A DNA stretch of 64,000 nucleotides from contig JAQGDQ010000053.1 of assembly GCA_030141605.1 (NCBI GenBank), forward strand, positions 677,981-741,980, in the 5' to 3' direction. Shown piece by piece: positions 59,601 to 64,000 of this stretch (its first letter is position 1; each line of letters starts with the position of its first letter). The notes beneath the pieces were generated by a model. The model saw only the letters and a list, made by a program, of their open reading frames with translations, searched no databases and was not told the DNA's origin. The translations under genes and the position numbers were made by a program. The stretch is from Tubiluchus corallicola (taxonomy: Eukaryota; Priapulida; Priapulimorpha; Priapulimorphida; Tubiluchidae).

Positions 59601-62359
59601 AACTGCACACAATCTAAGCATTTACGCAGAATCAGATGACCATAGAGCATTGTGTGTATATGTAACTGCAATAGTCTGTGCAATGTATTTATTTTTATAA
59701 TATGCTGCTTTCACCTTTTGTATCAAATAAAGAAAATAGTCATTTTAATAAATTGCTAACCTAAGGTTACAGTGCTATCTTCTGCTTTGTACATTGTATA
59801 AACAACACATTAGTACTAAAAGTGGAAAAGCAAAAAGTGCGTAGTCTATTGACTGGTTTTTATTGTTTTATCACATTACTGCATATGTTAAATATAGTGA
59901 AGCCATCTTAAAAACATATAATGAGAGTTAGAAATATAGTGAATCATTAATAATTTAATATGCAAAAATAAAAATTGGGTACAAATTTTATTGGCGCCAA
60001 AATGTCAAAAAGTGGTCCCATATCCAAGTGTCCAGGGCCCATTTGGCCATGTCTAAATGTCACGTACAAAAGTTTTCTATCTCACTGAATTTATCTGCTA
60101 TTGGTGTTTTTCTGTAATAATTCAATAATATTATTTACTATGAGTTGTTTGTAAATGACTGCACGGTATCACTGCATGTAAACAATAATGTCAAATAGAT
60201 CAGAACTCTTAAATATTCAAAAACAATGGAGCATATCTGCTTCCTGTTTCAATGTTGATTTGGAAATTTTTTAAAAAACAGTTGAACATTTAGAAGTTTT
60301 TTAACCAGTGTTTCTGTCTCCTAAGTTAGCTTTAGCCCGTGAAATTACTTGCGTCTTGGAAATTTTTTTGGCAAATATACACTTTTTAATTATGTCTTAT
60401 TTACCTGAACATTTGCAATCTCAGTGTCAAGGTAAAGTTCAATATTTTGGTGATAATTTTCATCAGCAACCGATTCAGTAGTAGTTACTTACCAAGTCCT
60501 GCTCTAGAATCAACACTGCCAAATATGGAAATTGATTATGCGATGAAATATCACGATACTTGCCACTTCGTAGGTTTAAATTGATTGGCATCAATGTGTG
60601 TTGTTTTCTCAGTGATTACATATTGTTTATTATGCTTCAGTATGATGAGGAATTTGCTGTTGAGTGCCAAGATGAAATTCACAGGAGCTGATGAGAACCA
60701 CGAGCTGGAACTTTGTGATACCTATTTGAGCCACGTTGATCTCATTCAAAATGTTGTTAATTCAAATTGTAGAGAAATTCCTTCTTTGCATGAACTGACG
60801 AATGTTGACTCAGCTAGGTAAACATTTGAGAAGAAACAATATAATTAACAATATCTTCATTAGTATTCTAATTTACCACTTTTTATTAAAAGTTGTGCAA
60901 GTGCTTAAAAGGCAATTTTTAATGTTGATGATGACTTTTAGAATGACCAAAATTAGTTAAATAAGGTAAAAAGTTACTATTTGAATTTTCATCCAGTTAT
61001 TAAGAAAGTGTAAATAGTATTGGCTGCATTTTGTGATGGACCTATTTAAAAGTCCAAAAGCTGAACTTGTTCTGGCTCATAGAATTATGGGTGCTTTTCG
61101 TAGGTTCTTTTTTTGTAATTGAAATCTTACAATTTTTGTTTCTATGAAATGATTTAGCCTCTGCTTATATGAACATATTGAGTAACAAGTGATTTTGTTG
61201 TGACAGTCACAGTATTCTTAGAATTTTACAAGTTTTTGGAGTATTTTCTAGGGAGAATAGGTTGTATGTTTCTTCTCTGTAAAGAGTAATTTTTCCCTAT
61301 TCTGCAAGCTCACATTTTGCTTTTCATTCAGCAATAACTACACCATGTTGTTCTTAAAAATAGATAAAACATTTAGGATTAATATCTATATATGTTATCG
61401 TTTGATAACATAGCTAAGTGCTTAACAAAACCACCTACGTGATTATGTAACCTGCATTTTGCTGTACTATTAAAACTACAATCATCTCTGAGCACGCTGC
61501 AGATTCATATAACATACGGTATAACACATATAGCTTATTAATGCTGTGAAAGTGAATCGCAAATAAAATCTAAACTTGAAACAATATCATTGTCGAAGAG
61601 AATAGACACTTTTATTATAGTGCATTTTATTTTATTGCCCTACAAAAATAAAAATGAAAGTAAAGCACCATGAGATGGATCAACTGGTGTTAGCTTAGTT
61701 ATTCTGAACTGACAATGCATGAGATTAACGGGAATGTGCACTAGTCAGTGAACACTTGCGCTATATCACGTTTAATGCACGATGCTAACTTGACAGGTCT
61801 GCCTACTATATATTAAATTTGATGATCTTTGTTTAGCATATTTTTCTAAAGATAAGGCTTATGCATTGTTTTTTATAAGTTAAAATATGTTCTTTAATTC
61901 AGGCGATATCGAGATAAATTGTTAGAAGAAGAAAGATTTCAGCTTGCTATGGATGTGTCTACAAAGTGTAACTTGGATGTGCTTGGAGTTTGGGTGAATT
62001 GGGGCAAAACTCATCTATTAACTGGCAATTTTTTAACTGCTCGTAACAAATTTGTAAAGTGCCTAAAGGTGAGTTCAGCAACATTACGATTTAATAGCAT
62101 AGAATTTATACATTTTACAAATTCCTTCTCACTACCATGAAATCGTTGTAGTTTGAAATGCAACTGTTCAAGAAGTTTAAGTTGTGCCTGTTTAAATGTA
62201 TTAATTATGTTATGTCCTTAGATTTCAGTTGATAAAAATCAACCTTCTCCTCCACTTTTGGATGACATTGTGTCCACATTAGAATCTGTGGAACCGGATC
62301 CAGCATTCCTCACGACTACAACGATGACGTGGAAAGATTTGACCACCCATCAATCTCAG
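26606..62359 (+). CDS. ZFYVE26: Zinc finger FYVE domain-containing protein 26 (spastizin) ortholog, 3' end missing
   Basis: Thirty-two exons total about 2,585 codons: 26606-26841, 33794-33881, 34508-34600, 35197-35823, 36645-36821, 36989-37080, 37666-37826, 37968-38274, 38664-39411, 40662-40712 (doubtful), 40976-41172, 41573-41714, 42139-43044, 43442-43532, 43651-43754, 44554-44700, 44962-45268, 45651-45930, 47100-47232, 49905-50776, 51310-51458, 51752-51884, 52628-52804, 53367-53462, 53974-54250, 54753-54910, 55537-55670, 57611-57842, 58224-58384, 60641-60817, 61903-62068, 62222-62359. The start ATG (GACCATGG) has an in-frame TAA 9 bp upstream. Collinear with human spastizin: LELLEDIFSLL, ARAAAAGLAS, FYVE, ERFYYEQ, LLLSAKMKF, ELCDTYLSHVD, AMDVSTKCNLD. 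Spastizin binds PI3P on late endosomes/lysosomes and works with spatacsin and AP-5 in lysosome reformation. About 400 or more C-terminal residues lie beyond 64000. All phases close except around exon 10. Confidence 0.93.
27292..27496 (+). repeat. 5' long terminal repeat
   Basis: 205 bp matching 33030-33234 without a difference that I can see. It contains AATAAA (within TTACAATAAAGTTG) as a poly(A) signal and a TTATAACC stretch that may act as a TATA-like element. It lacks canonical TG...CA ends. A TGGTGGCTGCCGG stretch just after it is the likely primer-binding site; I cannot assign the tRNA. Confidence 0.88.
27706..28929 (+). CDS. Retrotransposon Gag and start of protease
   Basis: A 407-codon frame with an ATG start about 210 bp after the 5' LTR. 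The N-terminal 250 residues are helical, capsid-like. A single zinc-knuckle variant C-x2-C-x9-H-x4-C begins at residue 271 (CPLCKQAGR...HFLSTC), followed by an acidic linker. The aspartic protease active site LDTGAETSMI is near residue 373. The frame then runs to a stop while the rest of the protease continues in the -1 frame from about 28890. Such a break inside the protease fold is more like a mutation or base-call error than a programmed shift. Confidence 0.88.
   Translation: MATTRAPKQWCLTKQETITSFEAWRQNLQYTLSLDQNFAEFLLEGATWHKKTNAAPLRGLQDDDENVPIANRRTAAQKTTHLDLMLGQIANYCPIISRNSIVKNSTSLTRIWQTIRQHFGFQTTGGHFLDFNNIHMQPDERPEDLFQRLNSFIEDNLLRAAGGIQHHGENPISDEEITPTLENLIILTWLRLLHPGLPSLVKQKYGTELRSKTLASLKPEISLALDSLLEELQASADAKVLRTAFRQFPDYSKRKQPLIRKKQPRRSTKICPLCKQAGRAKFQHFLSTCQYLPEEDKEYFARARQTISFEEDYSQDSADSCHNIDTTEPDAGDDDECASHNLRCVSTAHRVSTKQSPHLKVFYKHHPIYITLDTGAETSMIKEAIAHLIGVPIQPLCKLMGLHHWTS
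28893..31346 (+). CDS. Retrotransposon protease C-terminus, reverse transcriptase and RNase H
   Basis: The frame opens without an ATG (TTG at 28893), as expected for a continuation of Gag-Pol. In order: the protease flap and ILAGTPFL end near 29020; RT with FLVKKRRCGHRLVTAF, DLTDAFYQIPLE and the catalytic LADDLYCGG (A-D-D at 30147-30155, in place of the commoner YVDD); TTILGWIW; then RNase H with WIVTDGSVTKRGIGA, CEVEAL and LTDSKPC. Similarity stops near 31080, and the final 85 or so codons are out-of-frame readthrough of integrase. Activities are established for the family; this copy is interrupted. Confidence 0.9.
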   Translation: MQADGVTPLDIIGETRITVTRNAHNLCLEALVVRNLDVDILAGTPFLIANDISVRPARKEVCIKGSDTAKYDIPPANTSKSSICYAHVLRAPSTPTMIWPGEYLELSVPSSVDPDSPLAVEPHTDYAKTTSLWPQPDIIEAVAGKIRIPNISSYPLTIPKHAHICKTYSVTSSKLTTNSQDSQNLPQAQMHNAKQNPPVCYSDAVTVDPDNILSPQSHANFKKLLQDYDGIFSPNISGYNGAAGKFASKVNMGPVQPPQRKGRVPQYSRDKLIELQAKFDELEAQGVVRRPEDVNVTVEYLNPSFLVKKRRCGHRLVTAFSDVGRYSKPQPSLMPDANTILQTIARWRYIIVSDLTDAFYQIPLEHSSLKYCGVATPFRGIRVYTRCAMGMPGSETALEELMCRILGDSLQDGFVSKLADDLYCGGDTPEELLDNWHRVLDALHKSNIHLSPTKTIICPKSTTILGWIWTQGNIAASPHRIATLSTCPAPDTVHGLRSFIGAYKVLGRVLPGCSLVLAPLEDAIAGLQSRDKLQWTDELHHHFAAAQKALSMHKSIILPVPSDQLWIVTDGSVTKRGIGATLYVTRNSKLFLAGFFSAKLRKHQVTWLPCEVEALCIAAAVKHFSPFIIQSTSHPCVLTDSKPCVQAIEKLCRGEFSASPRVTSFLSTVSRYQVTVRHLSGNANIPSDFASRNVPECNEPHCQICSFIIQTEDSVVRSASVQDIINCTAPCPLPPDQHGGTSSLAVQICIALMPTFGKERVRQRNALTSKMLKGTSMPLQLLRMAYWLCVVMSHCTLPWSSSWFHVLFWKAFSQLFT
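30980..32569 (+). CDS. Retrotransposon integrase
   Basis: Integrase coding begins around 31080 in this frame; earlier codons overlap RNase H. Visible features are a zinc-binding HHCC domain (HIKLSH, CHMC), then the DDE core: Asp in SFAADILK, Asp in VRVDPAPGF and Glu in PVAERAIQE, with 35 residues between the last two (the classic D-35-E spacing). A C-terminal GDLVYLYSDRDKSQAR-like chromatin/DNA-binding tail leads to a Ser/Pro-rich end, KRSRRPPKYLADYVT, before the TGA stop. It inserts the element's cDNA. It is one step (-1) out of frame with the RT segment. Confidence 0.9.
   Translation: MQRTTLSDLLIYHTDRRFCCPFRLSAGHHQLYCSLPFTTRSAWRDIQSGCPDLHRTHAHLRQGTRPSKKCTNIKDVKRYLNAATIAKDGLLVVRRHEPLHPSMELIVVPRSVLEGLLTALHIKLSHPTKLQLVARRHFFALDMSKSIDRVTDSCHMCSSLKKFPQSLISQSSDSPPNAVGLSFAADILKRHRQLILVVRETSTSFTNACIVPDERSDTFREALACLCLDLHPPDGPPAVVRVDPAPGFRALSNDSTLLQLGLSLEIGRIKNPNKNPVAERAIQELEEELLRHEPGGGPVSRLGLSMALARLNSRIRHGGLSSRELWTQRDQFSHDQLPISDRDTLISQHMQRQANHSHSESSKCPSRRNPNHPVINIGDLVYLYSDRDKSQARSRYLVTGIDGEWLFLKKFTGSQLRASSYKVKHSECYLVPTHTDHDKYPPPLLKHSFCDDDNDSEAVSAFPIPHQPLIPITLSSPPSDSYTDKASAVPQQLFPTCDTSTEQSIPPATDYSHPKRSRRPPKYLADYVT
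33008..33027 (+). promoter_or_regulatory. Polypurine tract of the LTR retrotransposon
   Basis: Twenty consecutive purines directly before the 3' LTR, the expected plus-strand primer site of LTR elements. Confidence 0.75.
33030..33234 (+). repeat. 3' long terminal repeat
   Basis: 205 bp equal to 27292-27496. It is followed by GCAGTTTGATTATTT, the host intron sequence that would join AATTAAACAGC on the left side before insertion. Confidence 0.88.
35197..39411 (+). other. ZFYVE26: Spastizin N-terminal helical region (exons 4-9)
   Basis: Six exons encode Leu-rich helical repeats aligning in order with the human protein. Landmarks are VFLYCVYSGRHFLEDYV (human YFYCLSNNKHFLEQIL), LRPLLVLLAWKHCSTI, VIQWCLERLQG, SALWIMHHVSQLSGLSQEE and RLELLEDIFSLLFVRHE. 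Exon 9 (748 bp) then enters a long, Asp/Glu- and Ser-rich linker (DEDAAADSGEEETNDEDEK) before returning to helical sequence, EFDQNVQRLNCLIKEAEWRF, where human has SRLHRLSKVVSEAQWRH. The linker is expected to be disordered. Confidence 0.85.
44962..47232 (+). other. ZFYVE26: DUF547-like domain encoded by exons 17-19
   Basis: Joined in phase, exons 17 (44962-45268), 18 (45651-45930) and 19 (47100-47232) read as a DUF547 domain. The core AAEKLCFFVNLYNLLFIHAT matches the family's FWxNxYNxxxIH block. Next come SLFDLRYFILR (the LxxxEIEhxILR helix) and VLFTLVTGTSCSPALQVL (the AxxCxSxxCPxL strand-turn, with Cys kept). Last is IDKNNQQ joined to VWIPSILKVYKQDFL across the exon 18/19 junction (v-lPxixxxYxxDF). 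The Asn, His and Cys positions conserved in the family are present. Flanking exons on both sides align to spastizin, so the domain is inserted rather than a neighbouring gene. Confidence 0.75.
45931..47099 (+). other. Intron 18 of the spastizin-like gene
   Basis: A phase-0 intron with donor GTACAT and a TATTTTAG acceptor. It is AT-rich and I see nothing else defined. If unspliced, translation would stop at TAA about 7 codons in. Confidence 0.75.
47233..49904 (+). other. Intron 19 of the spastizin-like gene
   Basis: A 2.7-kb phase-1 intron. It holds a moderately GC-richer stretch (47380-47680) with recurring AAAATGGCC(A/T)CC motifs, probably a decayed repeat, and the 60-bp tandem duplication at 49000-49119. 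No exon inside it is supported. Confidence 0.6.
49000..49119. repeat. Imperfect two-copy tandem repeat, period 60
   Basis: Copies at 49000-49059 and 49060-49119 share TATGTTCA(A/G)TTGTGAT and CTGTTAGGCTCGATTGCCAT with a handful of substitutions. It lies in intron 19 of the spastizin-like gene. Confidence 0.8.
52948..53009. repeat. Two-copy tandem repeat, period 31
   Basis: GAATAAATGGAACTTTTTAG... at 52948-52978 is repeated at 52979-53009 with one substitution. A GAACAAA-rich simple repeat follows (about 53028-53085). Both are intronic. Confidence 0.8.
53712..53891. repeat. Two-copy tandem repeat, period 90
   Basis: 53712-53801 and 53802-53891 are head-to-tail copies starting AAATGTCATNCATGACAAGT and differing at only a few positions. 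They lie in the intron before exon 25 of the spastizin-like gene. Confidence 0.85.
54753..55670 (+). other. ZFYVE26: FYVE zinc finger of the spastizin-like protein (exons 26-27)
   Basis: Exon 26 (54753-54910) gives NWVPDKSVINCMVCKIEHFS and exon 27 (55537-55670) gives FNRRHHCRRCGRVVCWSCSK, ending VRICDECHEFHER. All eight zinc ligands are present as four CxxC pairs (CMVC, CRRC, CWSC, CDEC). The three PI3P-recognition motifs are WVPD, RRHHCRRCG and the VRICDEC variant of RVC. The domain should bind PI3P on endosomal/autophagic membranes. The preceding exon 25 and start of exon 26 encode a Ser-rich linker. Confidence 0.95.
55820..55925. repeat. Degenerate (TCA/CAT)n microsatellite
   Basis: A pyrimidine-rich tract of TCAT, TCATT and ATC units within intron 27 of the spastizin-like gene. 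It is low complexity with no coding meaning. Confidence 0.7.
56009..56613. mobile_element. Tc1/mariner (pogo-like) MITE
   Basis: The left end CAGTATGTCCTCATGTAACG and the right end (reverse complement CAGTAAGTCCTTGTTTAACG) are inverted repeats of about 22 bp with a few mismatches. TA dinucleotides flank both (56007-56008, 56614-56615). A CAGT terminus plus a TA target fits pogo/Tigger-type members of Tc1/mariner. The 605-bp body has no transposase. It is intronic, between exons 27 and 28 of the spastizin-like gene. Confidence 0.75.
58940..59225. mobile_element. Possible decayed mariner-type MITE
   Basis: The left side has AGTAGTCGTACACTTACGACC with further ACTTACGA and CGACTTTAAG repeats. 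The right side has GGTCGTAACTTGACATTA, a partial inversion of the same motif. The ends are too degraded to place. It is intronic, between exons 29 and 30. Confidence 0.3.
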
Positions 62360-64000
62360 GTCTGTGTTTGTTATACTAAACATGAGTCATACTCTGGCAG
62401 AAACATTAACATTTCTGTTAAATAAATGACCCAAGCCTTCTGGGAGATAAGGCTTATTTCTATGTACAGAAAATGTTAGAAGGATGTAACAAAAGTGCAA
62501 TAAGCACCTAATGTAAATAGTAAAATCACTTTCAAGTCACGATCATTTCATGCTTCGACGTTACCATTTTGAGCAGCCATTCTTCCACTCTTAGACTGAA
62601 GAAAAGTGGCACACTGTCAACTTCAGTCTGAAGTATTATAAATTATTACAAAAACGTAAAATGACTACTTTTGTGATATTTTTGTATGAATATTAGGTAA
62701 GCTGCATAAGTTTGAATTAGTTTCTGAAAGTCACGAAGTCCACCAGTTATGTCATAATTTAGAAGTCAATGGTGGCTGTCACCACACCTGAAAATTTCTA
62801 TACAACAGTAGTATAAAGTAACTTTATGCTTTATAGCAAATTTTTTGCAAATTTCCTTGTTATATTTTTCTAAGTTTAAGTGATGGCAGTAAATTAAACC
62901 CAACATGTTTAAATGACTCATCCTTTCCTTTAATGGTTCCATTTGAGTATGTGGTTATGATAAGGTAAAATTATGAGGTAGCCTCAGCCTATATGCTTGC
63001 AAACTTCGTATTCCAAACTTTTGCCACATTTGTGTTGTTATGGTATCAGCTCTTCAAATTAGCTAACGATTAGCAATATCAATATTAGATTATGAATGTG
63101 AATCCCAGAAGTTAATAAACCACTCTGTTTATTTCACCACAAATATTAACCTTTCGGCTAATCAGTTGAGGAATGAGCAGCTCAAGGCTTACTCAAATCA
63201 TAATATAGTTAATGATATTGTTAACCGCCAGCAATTTTGAAGTGTTGTTATGATAAGTATCTCGATTCTTTGACGTAGGTGCAGCTGGCACTGTGTGCTA
63301 TAAGGAAGAGAACTCAGGCCTGCTCTGTCATGCTGAACTAGTAACTCAGGTGGCAGAGCACAGTTAGCCAAAAAGTTAATAATTGTTAAATAAACTGTAA
63401 TCGTTTATTAACTTTTGCTGTTCATAGCATAATACATGTGGGTAGTTATTGCCTTTTGTTTAGTGCTGATTTGAATCTTTTTTCTCTTCACATACTTGAT
63501 GTTTGTTAATTTTATATTCGTCATCTGCAACAAAGTTTATCATGCCATACAAATTAAGGTTAGGTTTGCTGCAATGTGCATGCAATGATCACTGCTCAGT
63601 TTTATATTGTAAGCTATGCACTTCTCTACATGGTGCCCTAGCAGCCTAGCTTGCACTTTAGAATTTAAAAATAGCTGACATCGTATTTGAATAAATAAAC
63701 TTATTGACTAGGTTGTAAAGCAATGCTGTTTGATTCTGCAGTTAAGAGTAAAACTATAAAATGTGTGCTAGAATCTTAAATATTCAGTTTTTATAATTTG
63801 TAAAAAACGATTATAATCTATACACTACATGAATTATTAACCACTTCACTGCCTGCATGACGAAAATTTCCTGTGATGAAAGCGCTATTTTCACTGCCCT
63901 ATATGACGAGATCATACCGTCATGCTTAATATGCAAATTAGCTGACACATGCACCAGTAGCAGCAGTACTTGCACATGCCACACTTCATTAGCCAAGCTA
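62360..64000 (+). other. Intron of the spastizin-like gene running off the window
   Basis: It begins at donor GTCTGT after exon 32. No further exon matching the C-terminal third of spastizin was found before the window ends. Confidence 0.7.
63841..64000. mobile_element. Possible piggyBac-type end, truncated by the window edge
   Basis: A TTAA (63837-63840) is followed by CCACTTCACTGCCTGCATGA. Within 60 bp comes a second TTTCACTGCCCTATATGACG copy with ATCATACCGTCATG. PiggyBac-family elements insert at TTAA and often begin CCCTTTxACTGCC with nearby GACG/CGTC repeats. The other end is not in view. Confidence 0.35.

Noticed and set aside
59990-60065. Fragment of the foldback array unit in a spastizin intron
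   Set aside because: Only a loose likeness (CCAAGTGTCCAGGGCCCATTTGG) in one short stretch, which is not enough to call.

Overview
The window is animal genomic DNA. It is AT-rich, and its genes are split by many GT-AG introns. They encode metazoan proteins: a Na+/K+-ATPase beta subunit and an ortholog of spastizin (ZFYVE26/SPG15). Non-coding DNA carries many transposon relics. The protein similarity fits an invertebrate metazoan, but I cannot name the phylum from sequence alone. I see no rRNA, tRNA or CRISPR array.

Layout. (1) 888-3204 (+): the last two exons of an unrecognised Ser/Thr-rich protein, with a LINE relic in the intron between them and a 3' UTR probably ending near 4.25 kb. (2) 4.9-8.7 kb: non-coding, with a short tandem repeat and a 167-bp inverted-repeat element. 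(3) 8983-21394 (-): a complete six-exon Na+/K+-ATPase beta subunit gene (299 codons). Its 6.9-kb first intron holds LINE relics, one of them inside what looks like a decayed hAT element. (4) 21.4-26.6 kb: the intergenic space between two divergently transcribed genes. It is packed with elements: a foldback-like pair of inverted arrays of degenerate units, a non-autonomous hAT with a perfect 8-bp target duplication nested in one arm, a LINE scrap, and a 946-bp element with 39-bp perfect terminal inverted repeats and four internal palindromes. That last element ends 43 bp before the next start codon. (5) 26606-62359 and beyond the window (+): the spastizin-like gene, with 32 exons assigned and the 3' end missing. 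Intron 1 contains a young Ty3/gypsy-type LTR retrotransposon (about 27.29-33.23 kb) with identical LTRs. Exons 17-19 encode a DUF547-like domain inside the spastizin framework, and exons 26-27 encode a complete FYVE zinc finger.

The two well-supported host genes do not form a pathway. The beta subunit acts at the plasma membrane in ion transport. Spastizin acts on late endosomes/lysosomes through PI3P binding. The strongest items for follow-up are the DUF547 insertion in the spastizin ortholog, the palindrome-bearing element beside its start codon, the foldback arrays, and a duplicated splice-acceptor segment in the ATPase beta gene. Exon boundaries were assigned by reading GT/AG sites and codon phase by eye. 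One junction (exons 9-10-11) does not close in phase.
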